Position numbers and translations under genes: made by a program. Shown piece after piece: positions 40,698 to 50,001 of a stretch of DNA of 64,000 bases. The DNA is taken from assembly GCF_009857135.1 (NCBI RefSeq), contig NZ_CP047318.1:6448001-6512000 (forward strand), written 5' to 3'. The notes beneath the pieces are model-generated. The model had not been told where the DNA came from. It saw only the letters and a program-made list of their open reading frames with translations, and did not search any database. Origin of the DNA: Streptomyces sp. HM190. GTDB taxonomy: Bacteria > Actinomycetota > Actinomycetes > Streptomycetales > Streptomycetaceae. The first letter of the stretch is position 1. Each line of letters starts with the position of its first letter.

Positions 40698-42188
40698 GTG
40701 GCGGTGACCGAGTCCGCGGTGGCACCTGTGGGGGGCGAGCCCGAGGGGGCGCGCACGGGACACGACGACGAACGGGCGCCCGCACGGGGGGAGTGTGAGG
40801 GCGCGCGCTCGGCGCAGGAGGGGATCCTGCGACGGCAGGCGGCGCGCGAGTCCGCGGCGCGCACCTACGCGCGTGCCCTGCCGATCGTGCCGGTGCGGGC
40901 GCGGGGGCTGACCATCGAGGGCGCGGACGGCCGCCGTTATCTCGACTGCCTGTCCGGCGCCGGCACCCTCGCTCTCGGGCACAACCACCCGGTGGTCCTC
41001 GAAGCGATCCGCAAGGTCCTCGACTCCGGCGCCCCGCTGCACGTCCTCGACCTGGCCACCCCCGTCAAGGACGCTTTCACCACCGAGCTGTTCCGCACCC
41101 TCCCGCCCGGTCTCGCCGACCGCGCCCGGGTGCAGTTCTGCGGACCCGCCGGCACGGACGCGGTGGAGGCCGCCTTCAAACTGGTCCGGGCGGCGACCGG
41201 CCGCACCGGGATGCTCGCCTTCACCGGCGCCTACCACGGCATGACCGCCGGGGCGCTCGAAGCGTCCGGGGGCGCCGGCGACGTACGGGTCGCCCGGCTG
41301 CCCTATCCGCAGGACTACCGCTGCCCGTTCGGCGTCGGCGGCGCACAGGGAGCCGAACTCGCCGCCCGCTGGACGGAGTCCGTCCTCGACGACGCCAAGT
41401 CCGGTGTCCCGTCGCCCGCCGGGATGATCCTCGAACCCGTCCAGGGCGAGGGCGGTGTCATCCCCGCGCCGGACGGCTGGCTCCGCCGGATGCGCGCGAT
41501 CACGGCCGCGCGTTCCATCCCGCTCATCGCCGACGAGGTCCAGACGGGCGTGGGGCGCACCGGGCGCTTCTGGGCGGTCGAACACAGCGGGGTCGTCCCC
41601 GACGTCATGGTCCTCTCCAAGGCCATCGGCGGCAGCCTTCCCCTCGCTGTCGTGGTCTACCGGGACGACCTCGACGTGTGGCAGCCCGGCGCCCACGCGG
41701 GCACCTTCCGCGGCAACCAGCTCGCCATGGCCGCCGGAACCGCCACCCTCGCCTACGTCCGTGAGAACGGCCTCGCCGAGCGCGCCGCGACCCTGGGCGC
41801 CCGGATGATCGCCCACCTCCGCCGCCTCACCGGCCAGTTCGCCTGCGTGGGCGACGTACGGGGGCGGGGGCTGATGATCGGCATCGAGATGGTCAACCCC
41901 GAGGCGGACCTGCCCGCCGGCGCCACCGGCCCGTACCCTCCCGCCCCGTCCATCGCCACCGCCGTCCAGCGCGAGTGCCTGCGCCGCGGACTGATCGTCG
42001 AACTGGGCGGCCGGCACGCGGGCGTCGTCCGTCTGCTGCCGCCTCTGACACTCACCGACGAACAGGCCGCCGCCGTGCTCGACCGCCTCACGGACGCGAT
42101 CGCCTCCGTGGCCGCGGCCACGGCACGGGGACCGGGAGCCGTACGGCACGAGGCGGCCGTGAACCCGGGGCGCGCGACCGGCGGTTGA
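40698..42188 (+). CDS. Diaminobutyrate-2-oxoglutarate aminotransferase-type enzyme
   Basis: 496 residues, class III PLP aminotransferase. The PLP lysine is in LSKAIGGSLPL near residue 313, the cofactor Asp in IADEVQTGVGRTG, and GPAGTDAVEAAFK is typical of the DABA aminotransferase group (RhbA, EctB, Dat). It would make 2,4-diaminobutyrate or a similar diamine precursor for the siderophore synthetase encoded next. It has an N-terminal extension of about 40 residues. GTG start with a strong site. Confidence 0.9.
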   Translation: MAVTESAVAPVGGEPEGARTGHDDERAPARGECEGARSAQEGILRRQAARESAARTYARALPIVPVRARGLTIEGADGRRYLDCLSGAGTLALGHNHPVVLEAIRKVLDSGAPLHVLDLATPVKDAFTTELFRTLPPGLADRARVQFCGPAGTDAVEAAFKLVRAATGRTGMLAFTGAYHGMTAGALEASGGAGDVRVARLPYPQDYRCPFGVGGAQGAELAARWTESVLDDAKSGVPSPAGMILEPVQGEGGVIPAPDGWLRRMRAITAARSIPLIADEVQTGVGRTGRFWAVEHSGVVPDVMVLSKAIGGSLPLAVVVYRDDLDVWQPGAHAGTFRGNQLAMAAGTATLAYVRENGLAERAATLGARMIAHLRRLTGQFACVGDVRGRGLMIGIEMVNPEADLPAGATGPYPPAPSIATAVQRECLRRGLIVELGGRHAGVVRLLPPLTLTDEQAAAVLDRLTDAIASVAAATARGPGAVRHEAAVNPGRATGG

Positions 42189-42435
42189 GCGCGCCGGCGG
42201 AGGCCGGGAGCACCGGCCGGTGCGGATGCCGCCATGCCACTTCGCCTGCCCTCTCGGCAGGCGCGCCGCCCGGACCCCGACGACGTCCCGCACCCGCCTC
42301 GTGCAACGCACGCCCGCCGCGCGCGCTCACCCCTGACCGACCCGCACGCCGCTCCCGCCGGACGACCGCGCGACCGTCCCGCCCGGTCCACCGCACGACC
42401 ACCCCCGTCAGGACCACCCCCATCCAGGAATCCCT

Positions 42436-44748
42436 GTGACCGCGACACCCGCCTCCGAAGTCCCCACCGACGCGTCCGAGGACGACGCCCCCGCCCCACG
42501 GGCACCATTCCCCCCGGCCGAGGCCGATTCCGAGCACGTGGCCGATCCCGGGGCCGAAACCGAGCACGTGGCCGATCCCGAGGCCGTGCCGGCGGACGGG
42601 CCCTCCCGGCACCGGACCACCACCGCCGAGCACCCGCCCCTCCCCGCCGCCGACCTCCTGGACCATCCCGACCCGCGCATCGCGGCCCAGGCCGCGGCCG
42701 TCGAGAACCTGTTGCGCTGCTGGGTGCGTGAGCACGACCTCCCCCGCCCCGACGGCGCCGTCCTCCGCCTCCCCCTCCCCGCCACCGCTACGGCCCTCCT
42801 GGTGCCGATCCACTACTGGTCCCCGACCGGCTGGCACCGCTTCGGCCTTCCCCGCCTCGCCGGCGCCCCCGGGACGGCACCGCCCGCCGACGCGGTGACG
42901 GTGGCGGCGCTGCTCTCCAGAGAGGCCGCCGCAGGTCCGGGAGGGCGAGCGGCACCGCGCGGCCCGTCGGACCCCCGCGACCGGGCGGCCCCGCGCGAGG
43001 AGCCCGAGCAGCGCGAGCAGCGCGAGCAAGCGGCACCGGCTGACGGACCGGTGGCCGCGGACGACCGGTCGTTCTCCCGCTGGCAGCCCGCCCCGCTCGA
43101 CGCGCTCGACCTCGTCGGCCGGGTCGCCGACTCCACCCGGCGCATCGCCCGGTTCATCGCCGAACGCCGGGCCGCGCCGGACGACGTTCCCGATCCGTTC
43201 CTCGCCGCCGAGCAGGCACTCGTCCTCGGTCACCCGCTGCACCCCACCCCGAAGAGCCGGGAAGGGCTGTCCGAGGCGGAAGCGCGGCCCTACTCACCCG
43301 AGTCACGCGGCTCCTTCCCCCTGCACTGGCTGGCTGTCGCACCCTCCGTCCTGGCGGCCGACTCGGCGTGGACCGAACGAGGCCGCGTCGTTCCCGCCGA
43401 GCAGCTGACGGCACGGCTGGCCGGGCCGGGTCTGCCGCTGCCCGACGGCTACGCAGCCCTGCCCGTCCACCCCTGGCAACTGCGCGAGGTCCTCCACCGC
43501 CCGCCCGTCGCCGCCCTCGTGAGCGCCGGGCTGCTGCGCGCCCTGGGCCCCCACGGCTCCCCGTGGCATCCCACCTCGTCCGTCCGCACGGTGCACCGCA
43601 CCGCCGCCCCCGCGATGCTGAAGCTCTCGCTGGGACTGCGGATCACCAACTCCCGCCGGGAGAACCTCCGCAAGGAACTGCACCGGGGCGTCGAGGTCCA
43701 CCGCCTGCTGCGCACCGGTCTGGCCAGGGAGTGGCAGGCGGTCCACCCGGGGTTCGACATCGTCCGCGACCCGGCCTGGCTGGCGGTCACCGCGCCGGGC
43801 GGTGCCCCCGTGCCCGGCCTGGACGTGGTGATCCGGCACAACCCGTTCGGCCCGGCGGACGACGCGTGCTGTGTGGCGGGGCTCGTCGCACCGAGGCCGT
43901 ACGCCGACCGAACGCGAGCGGGCAGGCCATCCACGGACGGGTCCTTCACGGACGGGTCGTTCGCGGACGGGTCCTTCAGGGAAGGCCCGGACGGCCCGCA
44001 CCCGGACGGCGAGCACCGGGCGTCCCGCATCCCCGGGCAGCGAGCGTGCCTCCCGGACCGGACGCCGCACCCCCTCGCCGGCCCGCCGGCGCCCGGCGAC
44101 GGCGACCGTCTCCCGGAGGGGCCCGCCATGCGGTCCCGGCTCGCCGAGGTCGTCAGCCGGCTCGCCGGACGCACCGGGCGCCCCCGAGGCGCCGTCGCCG
44201 CCGAGTGGTTCCTGCGCTACCTGGAGCAGGTGGTGCGGCCCGTGCTGTGGCTGGACGGCGAGGCGGGGATCGCCCTCGAAGCCCACCAGCAGAACACCGT
44301 CCTCCTGCTGGACCCCGACGGCTGGCCCATGGGCGGGCGGTACCGCGACAACCAGGGCTACTACTTCCGCGAGTCCCGCCGTGCGGACCTCGACGCCCGA
44401 CTGCCCGGCATCGGCGAGCACAGCGACACGTTCGTCCCCGACGAGGTCACCGACGAACGGTTCGCCTACTACCTCGGCATCAACAACGTGCTCGGTCTCA
44501 TCGGCGCGTTCGGCTCACAGGGACTCGCCGACGAACGGCTGCTGCTCGCCGGCTTCCGCCGCTTCCTCACCGATGTGGCCACCGGGCCCGCCCGGCTGGA
44601 CACCACCCTGCCGGCCCTGCTGCTCGACTCACCCGTCCTGCGCTGCAAGGCCAACCTGCTGACCCGGCTGAACGGTCTCGACGAACTCGTGGGCCCCGTC
44701 GACACCCAGTCCGTCTACGTCACCCTCGCCAATCCCCTCCACCGCTGA
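42436..44748 (+). CDS. IucA/IucC-family NRPS-independent siderophore synthetase
   Basis: 770 residues against the usual 580-620. Family motifs: HPLHPTPKSREG, LPVHPWQ, HPTSSVRTV, LKLSLGLRITNSRREN, EAHQQNT and the closing CKANLLTRL. The enzyme adenylates a carboxylate and condenses it with an amine or hydroxamate. The extra length is in three low-complexity stretches: an acidic N-terminus with a repeated EHVADP, an Arg/Glu-rich insert near residue 180, and an insert near residue 500 with three 15-bp DGSF repeats (43933-43977). GTG start. It is followed by its acyltransferase. Confidence 0.92.
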   Translation: MTATPASEVPTDASEDDAPAPRAPFPPAEADSEHVADPGAETEHVADPEAVPADGPSRHRTTTAEHPPLPAADLLDHPDPRIAAQAAAVENLLRCWVREHDLPRPDGAVLRLPLPATATALLVPIHYWSPTGWHRFGLPRLAGAPGTAPPADAVTVAALLSREAAAGPGGRAAPRGPSDPRDRAAPREEPEQREQREQAAPADGPVAADDRSFSRWQPAPLDALDLVGRVADSTRRIARFIAERRAAPDDVPDPFLAAEQALVLGHPLHPTPKSREGLSEAEARPYSPESRGSFPLHWLAVAPSVLAADSAWTERGRVVPAEQLTARLAGPGLPLPDGYAALPVHPWQLREVLHRPPVAALVSAGLLRALGPHGSPWHPTSSVRTVHRTAAPAMLKLSLGLRITNSRRENLRKELHRGVEVHRLLRTGLAREWQAVHPGFDIVRDPAWLAVTAPGGAPVPGLDVVIRHNPFGPADDACCVAGLVAPRPYADRTRAGRPSTDGSFTDGSFADGSFREGPDGPHPDGEHRASRIPGQRACLPDRTPHPLAGPPAPGDGDRLPEGPAMRSRLAEVVSRLAGRTGRPRGAVAAEWFLRYLEQVVRPVLWLDGEAGIALEAHQQNTVLLLDPDGWPMGGRYRDNQGYYFRESRRADLDARLPGIGEHSDTFVPDEVTDERFAYYLGINNVLGLIGAFGSQGLADERLLLAGFRRFLTDVATGPARLDTTLPALLLDSPVLRCKANLLTRLNGLDELVGPVDTQSVYVTLANPLHR
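43933..43977 (+). repeat. Three 15-bp tandem repeats in the siderophore synthetase gene
   Basis: Three near-identical 15-bp units encode TDGSF, TDGSF and ADGSF within an insert that is outside the conserved IucA/IucC core. Likely slippage-prone and variable between strains. Confidence 0.8.
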
Positions 44749-44818
44749 CCCGATCACCGACGACCCCCTGCACGCCCCGAGGAACAGGACCCACCCCATC
44801 TCCTGAGAGGAGCGTCGC

Positions 44819-45571
44819 GTGCCTTCCACCGATGCGAGCACCCCGTCCGGCACCGACACGGGCACCACCCGGACCCCCGGTAACGAGGACACACTCGAAC
44901 TGCGCCTGCCCGACGACCTGGCCGACTTCCTCGCGCAGGACGCCGGCGACCCGGAGGGTGGGGGCACCGACCCGGGCGGGGCGGCCCTCGCGGGCCAAGG
45001 GGAACTGCTGGACCAGCTCGCCGGCTGGGGACCCGCCCTCACCCCCGTGGGTACGCTCCGCCTCCTCCCCGTCCGCCTCGAACGGGACCTCGCGCTGATC
45101 ACCCGCTGGATGAACGACTCCGCGGTGGCCTCGTCCTGGAACCTCGCCGGACCCGAGGCGGTGACCGCGAACCACCTCCGGGCCCAGCTCGACGGTGACG
45201 GCCGCAGCGTGCCCTGCCTCGGAGTGCTGGACGGCGCCCCGATGAGCTACTGGGAGATCTACCGGGCGGACCTCGACCCCGTCGCCCGCCACTACCCCGC
45301 CCGCCCCCACGACACCGGGGTCCACCTCCTCATCGGTCCGGTGGCCCACCGGGGGAGAGGTCTCGGCTCCGTCCTGCTCCGCGCCGTCGCCGATCTCGTC
45401 CTGGACCACCGCCCGTCCTGCGCCCGCGTCGTCGCGGAACCCGACCTGCGCAACTTCCCTTCCGTCTCCGCGTTCCTCACCGCCGGTTTCCGGTTCTCCG
45501 CGGAGGTCGACCTGCCCGACAAGCGAGCCGCCCTGATGATCCGGGACCGGCTGCTGCGCGATCTGATGTAG
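44819..45571 (+). CDS. Siderophore GNAT acyltransferase (RhbD/IucB type)
   Basis: 250 residues. The acetyl-CoA binding loop is HRGRGLGSVLL near residue 175, with VVAEPDLRNFPSV and TAGFRFSAEVDLPDK after it, the hallmarks of siderophore hydroxylysine/diamine acyltransferases. It should acylate the amine arm before or after condensation by the synthetase. The N-terminal 70 residues are a variable extension. GTG start with gagaggagcg before it. No Dab decarboxylase or amine monooxygenase gene is present in this set. Confidence 0.88.
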   Translation: MPSTDASTPSGTDTGTTRTPGNEDTLELRLPDDLADFLAQDAGDPEGGGTDPGGAALAGQGELLDQLAGWGPALTPVGTLRLLPVRLERDLALITRWMNDSAVASSWNLAGPEAVTANHLRAQLDGDGRSVPCLGVLDGAPMSYWEIYRADLDPVARHYPARPHDTGVHLLIGPVAHRGRGLGSVLLRAVADLVLDHRPSCARVVAEPDLRNFPSVSAFLTAGFRFSAEVDLPDKRAALMIRDRLLRDLM

Positions 45572-45773
45572 ACCCGATCCGACGCGCATCCGCCCCGACG
45601 CCGTCGTTCCCGGTGCACCGCCCGGCCCGAACCGATTCCCGGGCGCGCCGGGCGGAACGCCGCGCACGCCGCACAGTGCCCGCTTCCCGCTCTCTCCCGA
45701 CCGAGGAGAAACCGTCCTGATCCCGCGCGCCGCCCTCCTTCCCGCCCCCGCCCTCTCCGCCGTGATCACCCGT

Positions 45774-45796
45774 TTGTCAGTGCCGCCCCGTAGGGT
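45774..45796 (+). promoter_or_regulatory. RecA-independent DNA-damage promoter (PafBC/ClpR-type)
   Basis: TTGTCAGTG, eight bases, then TAGGGT matches the RecA-NDp pattern defined in mycobacteria (TTGTCRGTG-N8-TANNNT). It ends 9 bases before the ATG of the dinG-like helicase, so the transcript would be leaderless. PafBC would be the activator if conserved. Confidence 0.75.
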
Positions 45797-45805
45797 GGTC
45801 GCGCT

Positions 45806-47782
45806 ATGACGAAGCCCTCACTCCACGAACTCCTGCACGCCGCCGTCACCGCCGTCGGCGGCATGGAGCGCCCCGGCCAGGTGACCATGGCCGAAGCCGT
45901 CGCGGAGGCGATCGACGACGGCACCCATCTGCTCGTCCAGGCCGGCACCGGCACCGGCAAGTCGCTGGGCTACCTGGTGCCCGCCCTCGCGCAGGGCGAG
46001 CGCGTCGTCGTGGCCACGGCGACCCTGGCGCTCCAGCGGCAGCTCGTGGAACGTGACCTGCCGAGAACGGTCGACGCGCTGCACCCGCTGCTGCGCCGCC
46101 GCCCCGAGTTCGCCATGCTCAAGGGCCGGTCGAACTACCTGTGCCTGCACCGCCTCAACGAGGGCGTGCCCCAGGACGAGGAGGACGGCCTCTTCGACCA
46201 GTTCGAGGCGGCCGCCCCGTCCAGCAAACTGGGCCAGGACCTGCTGCGGCTGCGGGACTGGTCGCAGGAGACCGAGACCGGCGACCGGGACGACCTCACC
46301 CCCGGTGTGTCCGACCGCGCCTGGTCCCAGGTGTCGGTGTCGTCGCGGGAGTGCCTGGGCGCCTCGAAGTGCGCGTACGGCGCCGAGTGCTTCGCCGAGA
46401 TGGCCCGGGAGCGCGCCAAGCTCGCCGAGGTCGTCGTCACCAACCACGCCCTCCTCGCGATCGACGCCATCGAGGGCGCCCCCGTGCTCCCGCCGCACGA
46501 GGTGCTGATCGTCGACGAGGCCCACGAACTGGTCTCCCGGGTGACCGGCGTGGCCACTGGCGAGCTGACGCCGGGCCAGGTCAACCGCGCGGTGAAGCGA
46601 GCGGCGAAACTGGTCAACGAGAAGGCCGCCGACCAGCTCCAGACCGCCGCCGAGGGCTTCGAGCGGCTGATGGAGCTGGCGCTGCCCGGACGCCTGGCGG
46701 AGATCCCGGAGGACCTGGCGTACGCGCTGATGGCGCTGCGTGACGCCGCCCGCACGGTGATCACCGCGATCGGCACCACCCGCGACAAGAACGTCCAGGA
46801 CGAGGACGCCGTCCGCAAACAGGCCCTGGCCGCCGTGGAGAACGTGCACGAGGTGGCCGAGCGGATCAGCCACGGCTCCGAGTGGGACGTCGTCTGGTAC
46901 GAGCGGCACGACCGCTTCGGCGCGTCCCTGCGCGTGGCCCCCATGTCCGTGTCGGGCCTGCTCAGGGAGAAGCTCTTCGCGGACCGTTCCGTCACCCTGG
47001 CCTCGGCCACACTGAAACTGGGCGGCGACTTCAACGGCGTGGGGGCGTCCCTGGGGCTGGCGCCCGAGGGCACCGAGGGGGACGATTTCCCGCGGTGGAA
47101 GGGCGTCGACGTCGGCTCGCCGTTCGACTACCCGAAGCAGGGCATCCTCTACGTCGCCAAGCATCTGTCGCGTCCCGCGCGGGACGGCGACCGCGCGGAC
47201 ATGCTGGACGAGCTGACGGAGCTGATCCAGGCGGCCGGCGGCCGCACACTCGGTCTGTTCTCGTCGATGCGGGCCGCCCAGCTGGCGGCGGAGGATCTGC
47301 GGGTCCGCATCCCGGAGTTCCCGATCCTCCTCCAGGGCGAGGAGACGCTGGGCGAGCTGATCAAGGGCTTCGCGGCCGACCCGAGAACCTGTCTGTTCGG
47401 CACGCTCTCGCTCTGGCAGGGCGTCGACGTGCCGGGCCCCAGCTGCCAGCTGGTCGTCATGGACAAGATCCCCTTCCCACGCCCCGACGACCCGCTGATG
47501 AGCGCCCGCCAGAAGGCCGTCGAGGAAGCGGGCGGCAACGGCTTCATGGCGGTGGCGGCCACCCACGCGGCCCTGCTGATGGCCCAGGGCGCCGGCCGCC
47601 TCGTGCGGGCGCAGGGGGACCGGGGCGTCGTCGCCGTCCTCGACCAGAGACTCGCGACAGCGCGGTACGGCAGTTATCTGAAGGCGTCACTGCCCGACTT
47701 CTGGTACACGACGGACCGCAACCAGGTGCGGAAGTCGCTCGCCGCGATCGACCAGGCGGCGAAGGCCCTCGAAGAGGCGTAG
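45806..47782 (+). CDS. DinG/XPD-family ATP-dependent DNA helicase
   Basis: 658 residues. Walker A AGTGTGKS lies near residue 50, DEAH (VDEAHEL) near 240, and SLWQGVDVPG and GAGRLVRAQGDRG near the end are motifs V and VI. Four cysteines in YLCLHRL, RECLGASKC and GAECFAE are spaced for a [4Fe-4S] cluster as in DinG and XPD. A 5'-3' helicase role in DNA repair is expected. Its promoter is a RecA-independent damage type, and it faces lexA tail to tail. Confidence 0.93.
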   Translation: MTKPSLHELLHAAVTAVGGMERPGQVTMAEAVAEAIDDGTHLLVQAGTGTGKSLGYLVPALAQGERVVVATATLALQRQLVERDLPRTVDALHPLLRRRPEFAMLKGRSNYLCLHRLNEGVPQDEEDGLFDQFEAAAPSSKLGQDLLRLRDWSQETETGDRDDLTPGVSDRAWSQVSVSSRECLGASKCAYGAECFAEMARERAKLAEVVVTNHALLAIDAIEGAPVLPPHEVLIVDEAHELVSRVTGVATGELTPGQVNRAVKRAAKLVNEKAADQLQTAAEGFERLMELALPGRLAEIPEDLAYALMALRDAARTVITAIGTTRDKNVQDEDAVRKQALAAVENVHEVAERISHGSEWDVVWYERHDRFGASLRVAPMSVSGLLREKLFADRSVTLASATLKLGGDFNGVGASLGLAPEGTEGDDFPRWKGVDVGSPFDYPKQGILYVAKHLSRPARDGDRADMLDELTELIQAAGGRTLGLFSSMRAAQLAAEDLRVRIPEFPILLQGEETLGELIKGFAADPRTCLFGTLSLWQGVDVPGPSCQLVVMDKIPFPRPDDPLMSARQKAVEEAGGNGFMAVAATHAALLMAQGAGRLVRAQGDRGVVAVLDQRLATARYGSYLKASLPDFWYTTDRNQVRKSLAAIDQAAKALEEA

Positions 47783-47787
47783 GGAGA

Positions 47788-47823
47788 CCGGTGGCCCGCC
47801 CCCCACAGGGGACGGGCCACCGG
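47788..47823. terminator. Strong hairpin between dinG-like gene and lexA
   Basis: CCGGTGGCCCG plus CCCC pairs with GGGG plus CGGGCCACCGG around a CACA loop, one mismatch. It sits between convergent genes and can serve both. Confidence 0.75.
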
Positions 47824-47918
47824 GCACGGAAAGCCCAGGACCCCGGAACCGGCGCAGTGGATTCCGGGGCCCGGATCAGGGGCGCGGACGGGCACGGGAG
47901 CCGTCCGCCGCGAGGGGT

Positions 47919-48695
47919 TCAGACGCGGCGCAGGACCGCCACCACCTTGCCGAGGATGGTCGCGTCGTCACCCGGGATGGGCTCGTAGGCGGCGTTGTGC
48001 GGCAGCAGCCACACATGGCCGTCCTCGCGCTTGAAGCGCTTGACGGTCGCCTCGCCGTCCAGCATGGCGGCGACGATGTCGCCGTTCTCGGCGACCGGCT
48101 GGCGGCGGACCGTCACCCAGTCGCCGTCGCAGATCGCGGCCTCGATCATCGAGTCACCCACGACCTTCAGGACGAACAGCTCGCCGTCACCGACCAGCTG
48201 CCGCGGAAGCGGGAACACGTCCTCGACCGACTCCTCCGCCAGGATCGGCCCGCCGGCCGCGATCCGGCCGACGAGCGGCACGTACGACGCGGCGGGCTTG
48301 CCGGCGGTGTCGGTCGGCTGCGCCACGGCCTGGTCCGAGCCGCGGACCTCGTAGGCGCGCGGGCGGTGCGGGTCGCGGCGCAGGAAGCCCTTGCGCTCCA
48401 GGGCCATCAGCTGGTGCGCCACGGACGACGTGCTCGACAGGCCGACCGCCTGCCCGATCTCCCGCATGGACGGCGGGTACCCGCGGCGTTGCACGGAGTC
48501 CCTGATCACCTCGATCACCCGGCGCTGCCGGTCGGTCAGTCCGGAGCTGTCCGCCCTGATGCCTGGAGGTCGGCCGGGCAGGGCCCGCTTGGGCCCGTCA
48601 TGGTTCGGAACGTCGTTCATCGCGTGCACCGGCTCGAGTCGGCCCTGGGAGCGGTCCTGGGCAGTGATGGTGGCGCTGTCTGCGGTCGTGGTCAC
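47919..48695 (-). CDS. lexA: SOS repressor LexA
   Basis: 258 residues from the GTG at 48695 (gagagggg upstream). A winged HTH (PSMREIGQAVGLSSTSSVAHQL, residues about 75-96) binds the SOS box; the self-cleavage site is Ala147-Gly148 in RIAAGG; the catalytic dyad is Ser182 in GDSM and Lys219 in ATVKRF. RecA filaments trigger cleavage. It keeps a Streptomyces-type 45-residue N-terminal extension. Autoregulation is supported by the SOS box 60 bp upstream. Confidence 0.96.
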   Translation of the reverse strand: MTTTADSATITAQDRSQGRLEPVHAMNDVPNHDGPKRALPGRPPGIRADSSGLTDRQRRVIEVIRDSVQRRGYPPSMREIGQAVGLSSTSSVAHQLMALERKGFLRRDPHRPRAYEVRGSDQAVAQPTDTAGKPAASYVPLVGRIAAGGPILAEESVEDVFPLPRQLVGDGELFVLKVVGDSMIEAAICDGDWVTVRRQPVAENGDIVAAMLDGEATVKRFKREDGHVWLLPHNAAYEPIPGDDATILGKVVAVLRRV

Positions 48696-48755
48696 GTCGG
48701 CCCCTCTCGATGGTCTCCCGTGCAGCACAACGGTAGTTGCTTTCGAAAGGTTGCG

Positions 48756-48771
48756 CCAAACACACGTTCGA
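48756..48771 (-). promoter_or_regulatory. SOS (LexA) box upstream of lexA
   Basis: On the minus strand it reads TCGAACGTGTGTTTGG, against the actinobacterial consensus TCGAAC-N4-GTTCGA: the first half is perfect, the second has two mismatches. Its position in the lexA promoter suits autorepression. Confidence 0.75.
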
Positions 48772-49121
48772 GTGAAAAACGGCGGATTACCTGACGTGAC
48801 CATGTGTGCAGGTGTATAGCTCGCTGCTCTCGACGGACAAAACAGCTGATTGCTGTACTCTTCACCGCCGGGGCGGAGGCACCGCAGGGGTGGAGGCTTC
48901 GTGGGCCGCTGTCGCCGCGCGGCACAGTCTGCCACTCCCCGCCCCTCCCGCCGGGTACCGGTACCCGGCTTTCTCCGGTTCCCTCACGGTCCGGTCCGTT
49001 CCGGTCCGTGACGTCCGGGCCGGGTCCGTTCCGCGACGGCCCGGACGCGCTCCGCGACGGCTCCTTCGCCTGGCGCTCGCTGGTGCGGGTGCGACACGCG
49101 CGTCGTGTGGGGATTTACGTG

Positions 49122-49170
49122 CCAAGCCCTACATCTAGTGCTTGGATTGCTACAACATCCCAGAAGTTGT
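49122..49170. promoter_or_regulatory. Candidate paired NrdR boxes
   Basis: Two dyads lie about 28 bp apart centre to centre: CCAAG...CTTGG at 49122-49145, around CTACATCTAGTG, and ACAAC...GTTGT at 49152-49170. NrdR boxes normally come as two such sites near the promoter of ribonucleotide reductase genes. Fit to the consensus is only partial. Confidence 0.4.
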
Positions 49171-49280
49171 GGTCCCCCCGGTCTGAGGGCTCAAGGTCAT
49201 CCCCTATGCTTGGGGCTGCTTCCGCGGGGCCCGAGAGCCTCGTGGGGCTTTTGAGTCGTGCTGTGAGGAGGGTTGGAGTT

Positions 49281-49841
49281 ATGCACTGTCCCTTCTGCAG
49301 GCACCCCGACAGCCGTGTCGTCGACAGTCGTACGACGGACGACGGCACGTCGATCCGCAGGCGCCGCCAGTGCCCGGACTGCTCCCGTCGTTTCACGACG
49401 GTGGAGACGTGCTCGCTGATGGTGGTCAAGAGGTCCGGCGTGACCGAACCCTTCAGTCGTACCAAGGTCATCAACGGCGTCCGCAAGGCATGCCAGGGAC
49501 GGCCCGTCACCGAGGACGCGCTCGCCCAGCTCGGCCAGCGGGTCGAGGAGGCGGTGCGCGCCACCGGCAGCGCCGAACTGACCACCCACGACGTGGGGCT
49601 GGCCATACTCGGACCGCTGCAGGAACTCGACCTCGTCGCCTACCTGCGGTTCGCGTCGGTCTACCGGGCGTTCGACTCGCTGGAGGACTTCGAGGCCGCC
49701 ATCGCGGAACTCAGGGAAGAGGGCAAGCGCCCCGACGCGGACGACGACGGCGTCGACCGTGCGGGCGAGGGGTGCCGGGAGGACGACCGCGGGTCCGGAG
49801 GGACTGTCCAGGTCCCCGTGCCCGCCAACGCCGCCGACTGA
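49281..49841 (+). CDS. nrdR: Transcriptional repressor NrdR
   Basis: 186 residues. A zinc ribbon (MHCPFC and CPDC) opens the protein, followed by an ATP-cone (VVKRSG, FSRTKVINGV) that senses ATP/dATP. It represses ribonucleotide reductase genes and is the first gene of the nrdRJ pair. A 35-residue acidic tail extends past the usual 150-residue length. ATG 49281 is fixed by the zinc-ribbon MHCPFC start. Confidence 0.96.
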   Translation: MHCPFCRHPDSRVVDSRTTDDGTSIRRRRQCPDCSRRFTTVETCSLMVVKRSGVTEPFSRTKVINGVRKACQGRPVTEDALAQLGQRVEEAVRATGSAELTTHDVGLAILGPLQELDLVAYLRFASVYRAFDSLEDFEAAIAELREEGKRPDADDDGVDRAGEGCREDDRGSGGTVQVPVPANAAD

Positions 49842-50001
49842 GGGCGGGCCGCACCTCCGGACCACCGGGACCGGATGGCCGGCGGCGATCGAAACCTGTC
49901 GCGGACGGCTGTGCGAGCCGGGTCGCGACACCAGACAGAACACCGTGTCACAGGAACAAAGTGGCACTTCAGGGCGTTTCAGCCCGACACAGGGAGGCGG
50001 C

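Larger units (their letters stand above)
48696..49280. other. Divergent intergenic region lexA / nrdR
   Basis: 585 bp without a gene. From left: lexA promoter with SOS box; a middle GC-rich part with short CGGTCCG and CCGCGACGG repeats (48970-49070); then candidate NrdR boxes and the nrdR leader with a gagg/ggag site before ATG 49281. Confidence 0.6.
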
